Shown here: positions 12,463 through 27,302 of the stretch, in pieces | Position numbering within the stretch: position 1 is the first letter of the stretch | How the letters are laid out: every line of letters starts with the position of its first letter | NCBI GenBank assembly: GCA_034387635.1 | Contig: JAOANU010000003.1 | Span: forward strand, 1,364,001-1,428,000 | Source: Rhodosporidiobolus odoratus | Lineage: Eukaryota; Basidiomycota; Microbotryomycetes; Sporidiobolales; Sporidiobolaceae | Length of the DNA stretch: 64,000 nucleotides | Reading direction: 5' to 3' | Position numbers and translations under genes: made by a program | The notes under the pieces: generated by a model | Seen by the model: only the letters and a program-made list of their open reading frames with translations | Database searches by the model: none | Told to the model about the DNA's origin: nothing

Positions 12463-14838
12463 ATGTCCGCGAACCCGTCCGCTCCCGCTACGCTGGAACC
12501 GTCCTTCCCGCTTCAGTCTCCCACGAACAATTCGGAACCTCGATTGCCGTCAACCATCGAACGCTTACCACCAGAGCTCATAGAACTCATCGCAAAAGCA
12601 GTCTGCCGATGCACCCCCGTCGGACCATCACAAGACCTTCGACATCTCTTCCTCCTCAGCAAGCGGTTTTATGATGTACTCGGTCAGAACGCCGGATTCC
12701 TCGCCAGCTTGTTCAAAGAGCGATTTGACTATGCTGGCATCGAACGGAGGTGGGCCCAGGTACGTCTGCACGTACCCGTTTGGCCTTGTTTGAAGATGGA
12801 AAAACTCGCTTACCCTTTCAGCACACGGCCTGCTCTATGTCCTCTTCCTGCAGATGCACCGCATTCAAGAGAAGAGAGAAAAGCGCGCTCTGCTTGACGC
12901 TCTCCCCGACTTTAAACCTGACGACGATCTCCAACTCAACCCCTTTTCGTCCTTTACCCGACCCTCTTCACCCTCCAGTTTCCTACCAGACAGGGACACC
13001 TCGCCCTGGCGCCCGTTGACCAATAAAGACTACGCCGCCGAGTTCAAGCGACGCTGTGTGGTCTTGACCAAGATTCGGAAGGCGGCGATCGGCGGCGCTA
13101 TACCGCCAACTAGCTCGAGGCCATGCAGTCCGAGGATGCAGGCGTTCACGCCAAAGAACGGGAGGACGAAGCTCAGCGAGCCGGACGAGTTGACGCAGAA
13201 CTTGTGGACTTGCTTCTTGATGCTGACGGAAAATGGTACGTCTTATTTTTCTTTATCGTCTGATGGTCTCCCCGCTCACCGATAATTGTTCCTGACAGAT
13301 GGGAGAAATCTACCGCACCTCCTTGACTACGCCCATCTTCGCACCTACATGCGCCTATTCTACGACCATTCCCTGCTGACAGAAGCGCTAAGGCCGGGAT
13401 GGCCTAGGCAAACCGCGGGGAGGGCGCTAGGGTTATGGATAGGCTGGCTGGGCGGAGGTCAGTCACTGTCCCGCTTGGATGACTCGCAGCCGTGTCTTGA
13501 CTTCTGTTCTCTGCAGACGACTTGAGCACCGAGACACAGAAAGAATCCGACGAGCGGTTCTTCGTTCTCAAACCCTACGTCTTCGCAGCACACAGAGTAA
13601 GTGCTGCGGCTGCGCCTAACACAAGCTGCCTCATGGACTCACTCTATTTGCTCTCGCAGTTCGACGCCTTCTACGCGCCGTGGACTATTCCTTCTCTGCC
13701 CGTTACGCATGAAGACTACCCCGTCCGTCCGCCGCCCGAAGGGCCTTTCCTCGCCGACCTCCGTCCTCGCTCACAAGCGCAAACCATAACCCACATGGGT
13801 CGACGGATCGACCTCGCCCCTCCCAACCTCGCACACGCGGCCATCTTCTCCTTCTTCTTCCGAGTTGAGCAAGAGCCCATTATACAAAACTCGCTTCTGA
13901 CCCACGGTGCAGGGACGCCCGCACAGCACGCGCATCCCGCGCTCGTGGCTGCCAACGCTGGGTTGACCCAATCTAGCCGCCCTACGAAAACCACTCTCCC
14001 AACCCTCGCCTCCCACATCCACGATCGAGACTTTATTCGACTCGCGTCCTGCATAGACCCTTACTCGTCCCTCGGTCTGCCCAAATTGTACTCCCGAGGT
14101 CAATTGACGGGAAGTTGGGAAGGTCGGTTCTCGTTTTTCGATTTTGATTCGTACCGCGACATGCTCGGGGGACATATCAGGAGCTTGTATGACGGTCCGT
14201 TCGGGGATCAGCCGCAGGTGTGGAAGTTGGAGGAGAGGGTGGTCAAGCTTAAGGCGGGCGAGAAGGTGGGAGGGAAGGGACCGGCGTTGAACGCTGGCTT
14301 CGAGGTAGGGGCCAGAAGCCTCCCAGCGGCTATGGACGATACTCGAGGATCGCAATGGGGTCAGAGGATGTGGGTGGAAGATGAGGAGGATGAGGATGTC
14401 GACCCCGAAGGAGAATATGAGATCTTGCTGGGCGGAACGGTGCGTGGTCTTCTTCTTCATATCATCACGATAGCTATTTGGACTCGTCCTGTAAGATGCA
14501 CCGAGGGCAAGCTTCCAGTACTCATCTTTCCTTTTTCACCTTTCGCAGGGCCACTCCGCCTGGGGGCAATTCAACCTCAAAGGTCGAGTCCGAGCCTGGG
14601 ACGGCATGTTCACCATTGTGAAGCAATACACGCCCGACGACCGTGGTCGGTGGGTCTACAGGGGTTTCTTGGTCGGGGGTAATCTGGTTGGGAGGTGGAG
14701 GGACGCGTCGACGTGAGTTGAGCTGTCCTCTTCTTTGCCCCTCTGAGATAGGCGGAAACTGACATGACATTGGCCGCTGGCAGACCTATCGACATGAACG
14801 GCTATGAAGGGACTTGGAGTATGAGTAGGCGGTCGTAA
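12463..14838 (+). CDS. F-box domain protein
   Basis: This is a predicted substrate adaptor of an SCF-type cullin-RING ubiquitin ligase. The F-box lies at residues 27-75: RLPPELIELIAKAV, then LRHLFLLSKRFYDVLGQN. The rest (about 680 residues in all, seven or so exons) is a family-specific C-terminus: NLPHLLDYAHLRTYMRLFYD, then FFVLKPYVFAAHRFDAFYAPW, an acidic run (VEDEEDEDVDPEGEYEILLGG), and a beta-rich end with WDGMFTIVKQYTPDDRGRWV and NLVGRWRDAST, closing GYEGTWSMSRRS. Introns are visible after ERRWAQ, near MQ, after KW, WLGG, FAAHR and LGG. The stop is at 14838. The C-terminal region resembles uncharacterised basidiomycete F-box proteins; the substrate is unknown. Confidence 0.75.
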
Positions 14839-15165
14839 GCGAGAGAACGGGGAGGATGGTTCGCTGTTCGTTATTGTGAATCCATGCATCCCGATCTGCC
14901 CTCGAGAGTGCTTTGCTTCGCTTCGGAGGTCAAGAGAGCAGTGATGGGCAAGAGGGTCCGACTCGTAAGGCTGAGCAGGATTGCAGAGTGCTATCCCGCT
15001 GTTCTATTGGCTGCGCCCGGTAAGATCCTGTTGCTCGCAAAAGAAACCCTGAAAATCTCGTTACGCTCGTAATTTGTAGCAGAAAGCAAGAACAGTAGGA
15101 AGATGGAAACAGTGGAAACAAAACGGGACAAAGAAGGAAAAGGGAGCGGGTCAGATTGTGCTAGT
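14839..15165. other. Convergent 3' flanks
   Basis: The region between the stop codons of the F-box gene (+) and adenylate kinase (-). Only 3' UTR and terminator sequence is expected here; no gene was seen. Confidence 0.4.
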
Positions 15166-16241
<1,076 letters not shown>

Positions 16242-16651
16242 GGTGAAGAAAAGAGCGGCTGCGGAATGAGAAGCCTGGTCAGTTGGGGTTCGGTATAGGG
16301 TATCTTACCGCGCCTCATGGCTCTGCCCTCGCTCCCTTGCCCCTACAAGCGTTTCCCGCGCCCTCTAAAGTATTGCCGACCGCTTCTCGATGAATGTGGC
16401 GCATCGTCCTCATACGGGGTGGGACTGGGGGTCGGGGGGAGATGTTGACTTACCTAGGGGTTAGCAAGCAACAACACGACCGAAAGCGAAGGGGCAACGC
16501 GAGCAGGTGGGAACGAAACCCAAATTCTCATCTTCGATTCCCGCGACTTCGTCCGGTCACTCTTCTGTAACAGCAGAATACACAGAGGCTCAAGGGACTA
16601 GGATAAGAGCAACAACACTACGCGAACAATTCCCACGCTTCGAAAACGGGT
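16242..16651. other. Intergenic region ADK1 / RAD18
   Basis: Upstream region of ADK1 and 3' flank of RAD18, both on the minus strand. It contains short repeated purine and pyrimidine stretches but no gene that I can support. Confidence 0.4.
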
Positions 16652-18817
16652 TCACCTCTCCTCCTCATCCTCCTCGACAACATCCCCATTCTCTCCCCTC
16701 GCCGCCAATCTCGCCGCTTCCAGCTCCGCAAACATCCTTTCTTCCTGCCGGTTCCTCTGACTCGGCCTCGGCGGTTCCGGATCAAACGGACTACTCGCCC
16801 TATCTCCATCCCGCTCTTTTCCTTTGCCCTTCTCTTGTTTCTCCGCTGCATGCGATTCTTCGCGCGTGAGAGGCGGCGAGGACAGCGGACGCGATGGGGA
16901 CGGCGGCGCGGTGTGTAGCGGAGAGGACGACGCGAGAACAGGCGGAGGTGAAGAGCGCTGCGGAGAAACGATGCGGACAGAGCGCTTGCGAGGTTGCGGC
17001 GACGCAGGTTGGGGTGGTTCGGCATCGACCATGTCAGCGTCAACGTTGGTGGTGTCTCTGAGGGTGGGCGTCGGGTCTCGCGGGTCTTCCTGCGCCGTGA
17101 CCGCATCGTCTTGTTCCTCGGTTTCTCCCTTCGGGTCCTCCTTCAACGGTTCCGTCATCTGAGCCTCCCGCTGCTTCCGCCGCATCTTCATTGCCGACGC
17201 TCGAGCCTGTGCCGTGAGCTCGCGGAACTGCTCGGCATGAATGCGCTGAACAATCAAAAGATTCAAGGAAAAGACTGTCAGGTCCGCTCCGTATCGAACC
17301 TCAGACTCGGACGCACCTGGTATTCCCTATCACCCACATGGATCCCACCTCCCTTCTTCTCCTTCTCTCTTGCTTCCCGCTCCTGCGTTCTCTCCCACTT
17401 GTCCAAGTCCGCCCTGATCTCCTTCGCACTCTTGTGCGCCGGACTCTCCCTCGCTACGTCCGCGTTGGCGTTCCAGAGCGTAGTGAACTGACGATGCCGT
17501 CGCCGCAGGATGTCGGTCCTTGCCTCATTAGTGGTTGCGGAGGAGGGGAATGTGGTTGCGAGGCGGTAATCCTGCAAATGGCAAAGAATGGTTGACGAGA
17601 AAGAACGGTAAAGGGAGCATTGTCATCGCGCACCTTGAGCATCTTTGAGAGGTCTTTTACACCCTTGTACGCGTAGTCCTTGAGCGGAAGAGGCATGGTC
17701 GTATCCATGTCGTGTTCGGCATCGGATCTGGGGAACCGCGACCGGATGTCAACTTCATCTCGCTGGTACAATCCCAGAGATTGGCGCACTCTGAGCTCGG
17801 CGTCCCCTTCTTCCCGCTTCCTGACGGTAGCAGCTTGCCCCAAGCGTGTCTGGAGGCACCCTCGGACGCTCCTGTGCCCATCGCGCTCAGCTTGCCAATT
17901 CTGCAACCAGAGTCGAGGTGTGCGATGAGGTGGCTGTTTTTGATATTGCTTTGGCAGGCAGGGCAGGTGACGACGAGATTGGCTGGAGCAATATGGAAGA
18001 ATGATATCGATCAGGGAGACCCAGTCAGCCTCATAGGACAGGAGAGACGGGAATTCGGAAGGGAGTGCGACTCACGATCTGTCAAATCAGGTGCTTTCGT
18101 CTTTCCCTTGCCCTTCGCACTCCTGTTGCCACTGGCTCCATTCGGTGACCCTGCCCTTAGCCCTGTCCGGGTCTTTTTCCTCGGCGGACTCTGCACCTCA
18201 ATATCGCTATCCTCGTCATCGACCAAGTTGAGCTCTTCGAGCGGCTCGCTTTTGACTTTCGGAGCTGGCGAGGCTTTGCGCTTGCCTTTGCCGTCTGAAT
18301 GCGATTGTGTCGACAGTTTGGTGTAGGATGAAGGGCAGGAAGGGCGGGAAGGGCCGGCGGCGGGAGTTGGAGATGAAGAGCGGGAAGGGTGAGGAGCGGA
18401 GGGTTTAGCTATTGAGGCCGCAGTCTGTAGGGCGAGGACATCGGATCTGCGCACGCGTCAAGAGATGTGAGCACTCACGGGACGAGGTGCAGGGGAGCGT
18501 GAGAGGATAACGCACCTCGCGGCTTTCCAACCTCTGACCACTTCTTCCAGCACGTGTACTGGTCTGATCCTGTCCTCGTTCGTTTCGAGCCTGCACTCTG
18601 GACAGGTTTTTGTCTTGCTGAGGTGTTCTCGAAGGCAGAGAGAGTCGAAGGTGTGGGAGCAGTTTGTGAGGAGGACGGGGGAAGAAAAGAGGTCGTTGCA
18701 AATTGTGCAGCGGAGCGAGTGGTCGAGAGCGCGTAGGGTCGCAGAGTGAAAGTCTGTAGGGTCGTCTATATCGCTTATAGGTGCTTCCTGGGCGTTCGAG
18801 CATGAATTTTTTGGCAT
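16652..18817 (-). CDS. RAD18: E3 ubiquitin ligase Rad18, postreplication repair
   Basis: Rad18 binds Rad6 and mono-ubiquitinates PCNA at stalled forks, starting translesion synthesis. Domains from ATG 18817: a C3HC4 RING at about residues 36-78 (CTICNDLFSSPVLLTNCSHT, then CLREHLSKTKTCPEC); a Ser/Pro-rich linker with a basic NLS-like stretch (PPRKKTRTG); a UBZ4 zinc finger (VTCPACQSNIKNSHLIAHL, DSGC); a SAP-like segment (LPLKDYAYKGVKDLSKMLK); and the conserved R-x3-RH...LWNANAD block followed by DLDKWERTQERE, as in Rad6-binding regions. The C-terminus is acidic and low complexity, with a stop at 16652. About 520 residues in roughly seven exons. One short intron near 17740-17780 is not resolved. 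The divergent start of DCN1 lies 311 bp away. Confidence 0.9.
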
Positions 18818-19128
18818 GTTGAGCGGGAGTGGAGCGAGGCTGCGGAAGATCAGAATCAGCCTGAGCGGGTACTTGTGAGCGAGGAGACGCGCACCTTTGG
18901 TCCTACCAGGCCTACAGCTGTATGTACACGCTTCTACGCGTGTCCGTGACTTGTAAGCTGAGATACACGATGAAGAGAATGACATTTATATTTCTGTTTC
19001 TTCCCATTCGTTGCAATCGTTTATCGCTCAGTAGCAGGGTTTCACAGTGTCTGACACACCCCATCTGTCCCGCCATCCTGACCACGCTACTCTCCTTCCT
19101 CACCGCTCCCTTCCGCTGGATTGCCCAA
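18818..19128. promoter_or_regulatory. Bidirectional promoter RAD18 / DCN1
   Basis: A compact 311-bp interval lies between outward-facing start codons. It must hold both promoters and 5' UTRs. A pyrimidine-rich plus-strand stretch (19070-19115) precedes the DCN1 start codon. Confidence 0.55.
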
Positions 19129-20622
19129 ATGGTCAGCTCGCTCGGTCCTCACTCCGTCTAGCTCAAGCTACGATGCAAGCTGACCGAGTCTCCGTCTCCG
19201 ACAGCCTCCCAAGCGTAAAGCCGCCCCCGCCGCCAAAGAAGAACCCGCTGCCAAAAAGCGCTCAACTCGCAGTAGTGGGGCGGATACCGCTTCCACTACC
19301 ACTACCAAGAAGACGACCACCAAGGCCAAAGCGAGCAGCATCAAAAGCACGTCGAGCAAGTGGAAGGGCAAGAAGAAGGCTACGGAGGATATCGTGCTCG
19401 GGTCAAGCGATGTTGAGGGTAGCGACAGCGATGTCGTGGTGGAGGATGCGCCAAAGAAGAAGAAGCCCGCCGCGCCGAAGAAAAAGGAGACTAAGAGTGC
19501 GTAGTTCTCTCCTTACTGACCTACCTGACAAACGACCGGACGCGCTGCTGATTAAAGAATAAACCATCGCCTTTTCTTTTCCTCCCCAGCTCCCGCCAAA
19601 CAGTCCAAGGCTGCCCAAGCTGCCTACTCGCCTGTCGAGGAGAAGACGACCTCGACGCCGAAGGATGTTGCTCCCGCCAAGAAGAGCCCGAAGAACTCCG
19701 CCAAAAAAGTTCCATTCGAACAGGCTTTCCCGGCTTGGTTCGCCAGCTTTGCCGAGGAGGATGACCCGAGCAAGATGGGCGGCGAGGGGATTGAGAAGCT
19801 GTTCGAGGACATGGATATCTCGATGGAAGGGGTCAGTGGTTCTGCTTTAGCCGCAAGACGAGGGGAACTAACTGTGCTCGTCTCACAGGCTCATCCCTTC
19901 ATCCTCGCCTGGAAGGTCAAGTCGCCGCCGGGCTCCTTCGGCTCTTTCAACAAGCGCGATTTCGAGCTCGCGTTCAAGCCGCCAAAGCGAGCTTGTCCTC
20001 CCTCCGCCTCTGCCTTTCCCCGCTGAGCAAACGTTATCTTTGCAGGATTGACTCTTCCGACAAGCTGAAGGACGAGCTCCTGTTGCTCGAGAAGACGCTG
20101 TACGCGCCGTCTAGCGCTTCCACCACTGCGTCTAGTGATGGAGGCGTCGAGGACTCCCTCTTCAAGAGCTTCTACTCCTTCCTTTTCCCCTTCCTCAAGA
20201 ACGAAGGCGCCAAGAGCCTGCCGCCAGACATGGCCATCGCAGTCTTGACTGTTGTTCTGGCGCCCAAGTTTGAGCTTGCCAAGGCGTTTGTTGAATTTGC
20301 CGAGGCGAGTCTGGGTTGGATTCGCCGTCCGATGTCCCCTCTAGTGCGTGTTCTGACTCTGCATACTTTTGCCGACCCGCAGAGCCAGGGCGACAAGTTC
20401 AGGGCGATGGGTGTCGACGCCTGGACTCAGCTGTATGACTTCTGTAAGACCGTGAAGCCGGACCTCGAAGGTTGGTCCGAGTACGATGCCTGTCTGTTCA
20501 TTTTCTTCCCTTCCCTTTCCTCTTCTCATCGACTCATCTTTTCACTTCTCCTTGATGCAGGGCCATCCATCATAGACGCCTTTGTCGAGTGGAAGAAAGA
20601 GAAGGGCGCCGCCAGTGCTTGA
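19129..20622 (+). CDS. DCN1: DCN1-like protein (PONY domain), cullin NEDD8 ligase
   Basis: Dcn1 is the co-E3 that places Nedd8/Rub1 on cullins with Rbx1 and Ubc12. The PONY domain includes FEQAFPAWFASFAEEDDPSK, GGEGIEKLFEDMDI, HPFILAWKVKSPPGSFGSF with KRDFELAF, then FYSFLFPFLKNEGAKSLPPD, the APKFELAKAFVEF helix, and the C-terminal WPSIIDAFVEWKKEK with the DAW-type end that binds the cullin WHB. About 380 residues, stop at 20622. The best start is ATG 19129 alone on an exon, followed by a GTCAGC donor and a CGACAG acceptor joining to CCTCCCAAGCGT, which gives MPPKRKAAP. The first 110-130 residues are Lys/Ala/Thr-rich and NLS-like, as in animal DCNL4/5, instead of the UBA domain of yeast Dcn1. 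A 3-nt coding exon is unusual but gives the natural start. Confidence 0.85.
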
Positions 20623-21375
20623 AAACCCCTCTCTCTCGCCTTTCCCTCTCGCATGAACCACAGCTTGTCCCCTCGCTCTTCCCCTTCTCCTCCCGCATCT
20701 CATCTCGTTCATCACATCGTATAAGTACCCTTCCGCGCTTGTTTCCCGTTCGCATGCTTGTAGCGTTTTCCCTCGGTTTACCCTCTGCTTGTCCAATACC
20801 GTTTCGCCGCTCTTTGCAATTACACTCATCGCTTGACTCTGTGGTTCGTTGAGCATATAGATGAGGGTAGGAGCGATTTTTTTGATACACAAACCATCGA
20901 TGTCTTCTGCCATGATATCTCGCACGGGGTCGTGAGCACCGCTTCCGCGCCAATCTTTCAACCCCTATGTAATGATAATACGGAAGTCGTGTAGGGTCCG
21001 GGCACACACCAGGACGGACTGTTTGGACGGATCGCAGGCGAAGGTGGACGAAAGTGTCACGACCTTGCAGGGTGACGCGCAGCAGCCCGGAGCTCTTGCT
21101 CCCACGGGGGCGTCGTCTACGTAGAAGGATTTTTTTGCTTCATGCGCCGTGCTGTACAATGGGCTAATGCGCGGCGGTCGTCGCGAACGCGAAACATCCA
21201 AGCGCCGCTGGCACGCGGGGGATATGTAGCATGAAGACCTTTGTCGACGCCGGACGTCGACGACGTTAGAACGTTCAGCAGCCGGCGATCCGGCATCTCG
21301 CTTCGCTTCCCTCACCACCCACCACGGCTTGACTGACGCCACAGAGAAAAGTGCGGGCTGATCAGCACTTACGCC
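20623..21375. other. Intergenic region DCN1 / LETM1
   Basis: The DCN1 3' flank and LETM1 promoter. GC-rich, with several CGTCGACG-like palindromes (around 21240-21265), but no supported gene. Confidence 0.4.
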
Positions 21376-24092
<2,717 letters not shown>

Positions 24093-24320
24093 GAAAGGTG
24101 ATACAGAGAAGCAGAAGAAAGAAAATGTAGAATCAGTGACTTTGCTTCACCCCTCGATTGTGAGCCTCGCTCGTTGTAGACTATACGCGATGATGTGCAA
24201 AACAGCGTTCAAGCGACCATTAGCCTTGATAGCACGCTTTTGTGAGAGAAACGAGTTGACACCCCACCTGGCGAAGTTGGCTTCTCCTTCCACCTCGTCT
24301 TCGTCTTCGCGTTCATTGTC

Positions 24321-26032
24321 ATGGCTACCGCTGCGGTTGAATCACCTGCTCAAGACACGACTAGGCTCTCGTCCTAGTACGCCCACCGACTTCCCTTCGC
24401 CAGTGCTATCGCTCGACTGACACGACCCCCTCCTTCTCCCCCCTCAACAGCGTTGGTTTCGACACTCTACCGCGTCAGGTTGAGACAAAGCTGCTAAAAA
24501 GGGGATGGCAGGTTAGTACACTTCTTGACTTGCAGAGCTCTGGAGAGGTGGAGCGCGAAGACATGGCGAGGGTGAACCGAACTAACTTGATGGATTCTGC
24601 GTGCAGTTCAACATGATCGTCGTAGGTACGTGCAGTCTGCCTTGCTGAGCTGGACGCAGTCATCCTGCGGCGTGAGGAGGTGGGAGGTCATGGTCATTTT
24701 CCTCGACTCGACCGGCGGGGGAAGGGCTCCGTCCTCGTCTGCCCACCCGCCATACCGGCGAGGGAAGCATAGCGCGAAAGTGCGATCGGAAAGTGCGAGC
24801 GAACCTACGACTGGTCTCAGGACTGCTCACTTCGTCAGCGTCGGTCTTAACCTTCCTCTTCTCGCCCTCCTTCGCGACCCACCAGGTCAAACCGGTCTCG
24901 GCAAGTCGACTCTGATCAACACCATCTTTGCTTCTCACCTCATCGACACCAAGGGTCGCTTTGAGCCGGATGAGCTGGTAAGGCAGACAACCGAAATTCA
25001 GGCCGTTTCCCACCGTACGTCTGCCTTGGTTTCGCTCTTCCCCTGTGCCTCGATCCTGAGCTCTCTACCGCACTAGTCGTTCAGGAGAACGCTGTCCGTC
25101 TACGCCTCAACATCGTCGACACGCCTGGTTACGGTGACCTTGTCAATAACGAGAACTGGTGAGTCTTTTGTCCGTCTTTCAGGCTCATACTATGCTGACT
25201 TCTTGCACCGCCAGCTGGGAACCGATCATCAAATACATCAAGGACCAGCATTCAGCGTACCTCCGCAAGGAGCTCACTGCCATGCGTGACAAGCACATTG
25301 CCGACACCCGCATTCACGCCTGTCTGTACTTTATCGCCCCGACCGGTCACACGCTCAAGGCCATCGATGTGGTCGTCATGAAAAAGCTGAGCGAGGTGGT
25401 CAACGTCATTCCTGTCATTGCCAAGAGTGACAGTCTTACGCTGGAAGAGCGAGAAATGTTCAAGGAGAGGGTACGATTTGCCTTCCCTCGCTCTTAACTT
25501 CCGCAATGGTTGTTGATGTTGTCGACTCGCAGATCCGGGCCGAGTTGCAGTACCACAACATCCGCGCTTACCCCTTCGACACGGAAGAGAATGATGACGA
25601 GGAAAGGCAGCTCAACGAGGCGATCAGGGTGCGTTATTTTCCTTCGGTATGCACCTTCGGCGAGCTGACACTCACCCTTCCGCCCGCAGAACATGATTCC
25701 CTTCGCTGTTGTTGGTTCTGAAAGGAACGTGATTGTCGATGGCAAGCCGGTCCGGGGACGCAAGAACCGCTGGGGAGTCATCAACGTCGAGAACGAGCAG
25801 CACTGCGAGTTCAACTACCTGCGCAACTTCCTCACCCGGTACACCCTATCTCGCATTCCTTCTGACCCTACATGCTGCTGACCACCACACTCTCGTCAGC
25901 ACTCACCTGCAAGACCTGATCGAAACCACCGCCCAGATTCATTACGAAGCCTTCCGATCCAAGCAGCTCCTCGCCCTCAAGGAATCCTCGGCAAGCAAGC
26001 AACAAGCCCAAGCGCAGCAGAACGGCGTTTAA
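24321..26032 (+). CDS. CDC10: Septin Cdc10
   Basis: This is a GTP-binding septin of the bud-neck/septum filament. It has all GTPase motifs: P-loop GQTGLGKST (G1), DTPGYGD (G3), AKSD (G4), and the septin unique element toward the C-terminus (RGRKNRWGVINVE and NYLRNFLTRTHLQDLIETT). The match to Cdc10 rather than other septins rests on YVGFDTLPRQVETKLLKRGW at the start, the FASHLID segment, YIKDQHSAYLRKELTA, and the short C-terminus without a coiled coil. About 345 residues in around eight exons, including one long intron of about 260 nt (about 24626-24889) that splits V-G|QTGLGKS. ATG 24321 gives MATAAVESPAQDTT; the stop is at 26032. It lies only 228 bp after LETM1. Confidence 0.95.
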
Positions 26033-26422
26033 CAGCACCTCTACTCGTACCTTCACCCTCACTCTCGATACCCATTCACGTCGTGCGCTCGCGTTTTGAG
26101 CTATTATTCCCACCCGCCCCACCCGCCCCTGCACCCCTTCGTCTGCTCCTCTCCTCTCCCTCGTCGACTTCACGTCGTCCGTTTCCGTTTGGCGCCGTGT
26201 TCGTTTTCTGTGCTTGAATAGCTGTGCCAATCTCTCTTTTCGCCATGCCACCCCCTCCGCCTGCAGCGGCGAGAAATCATCTGACGGGGCGCTTATATTA
26301 GCTGTCTCCCGAGCTCACCAGGGTTTAGCACGAGACGGCTCGTGCTCGCCCAGATGTCCCGAGGCCGAGAAAGGACATCGGTGCACCTGCTTTGACTTGT
26401 TCTTCCTCCAGTTGACTGCCGG
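26033..26422. other. Convergent 3' flanks CDC10 / deaminase
   Basis: A C-rich and T-rich stretch between two stop codons, expected to be 3' UTR. No gene was seen. Confidence 0.4.
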
Positions 26423-27038
26423 CTAAGCCTCGCCCCTGGCCACCTTCAAGCACTGCTCTCCAAACGTCGGATCTGCCGGGTCGACCACGACCCAGACCTC
26501 TCTGCCCGCCTCCTTCAACAACCTGGTCCCTTCGCACTCGACGAAATCCTTGGGTTCCTCGACCCCAATGTAGATCCTCGAGATGCCTGTCTCGAGGATG
26601 CGTTGAACGCAGGGAAGGTTACCGCTCAGTCGTTGAGAACAGGGTTCCATGGTAGTGTAGCAGTTCGCTCCTTGAAGGAGGTTTTCCCGATCCTCCTTCC
26701 GAGGTGAAGATGGGACGAGATTGCTTGTGGTTGACGAGGGACCGAGCCACTTGTCGAGGGCACACTGTTCTGCGTGGGTGTTGCCTGGGAGTTCTCTCGA
26801 GTAGCCGGTTGAGAGGAGAGTTGAAGGGTGAGTTGGATGGGTGGGGGAAGAGACGAGGACGCAGCCGACTCGGAAGGCGGTGGGGACGTGGCTGGACTGT
26901 TGAGCGCAGAAGAGGGCTTGTCGCATGTAGCGGACGTGCTGAGGGTCTGGGTTCCGAGGGACAAGCCGGTGAGAGACGAGGGAGGGAGACAAGTGGGAGA
27001 TGCTCACCGGAAGTGGTCGGGGTTGGACAGGGTGCCAT
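26423..27038 (-). CDS. RIB2: DRAP deaminase, riboflavin biosynthesis (Rib2-type)
   Basis: It is predicted to deaminate the 2,5-diamino-6-ribitylamino-pyrimidinone phosphate intermediate in riboflavin synthesis. The zinc site of the cytidine-deaminase fold is present: NTHAEQCAL (His/Glu) and YTTMEPCSQRLSGNLPCVQR (two Cys); the EPCS-x-RLSGN-x-PC form is characteristic of Rib2-type enzymes rather than of tRNA deaminases. It is two exons. ATG 27038 gives MAPCPTPTTS, and a GTGAGC...CCCAG intron joins it in frame to DPQHVRYMRQALFCAQQ. The product is about 184 residues, stop at 26423. It lacks the pseudouridine-synthase domain fused in yeast Rib2. The divergent neighbour is SCAP, 264 bp away. A different small-molecule deaminase is possible but less likely. 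Confidence 0.82.
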
Positions 27039-27302
27039 ACTAGCCTCTAATTGCGAGTCCGAGGGATTTAGGCGTCGTTTTAGGCAGTGAGAGTGCTGAG
27101 GAATGGATTCCGACTTCGGCGACCCCCCGGCCCTCTCTGAATCCTTCCCGGTTACATCACTTTCTTGGCTATCCACCTTTGCCGGCACGTCTGACTCGAG
27201 CTTACACGGACAAGAGGAGTGTCTGCTATGCCCTGCCACCTCGACTAAGACCTTCAACGTCGTTCGCCGTCTTCCAGCTTCCCTCGTCGCTTCCATTTCG
27301 CC
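27039..27302. promoter_or_regulatory. Bidirectional promoter RIB2 / SCAP
   Basis: A 264-bp interval between outward-facing start codons. It contains GC-rich and CT-rich stretches; no sterol regulatory element is claimed. Confidence 0.45.
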
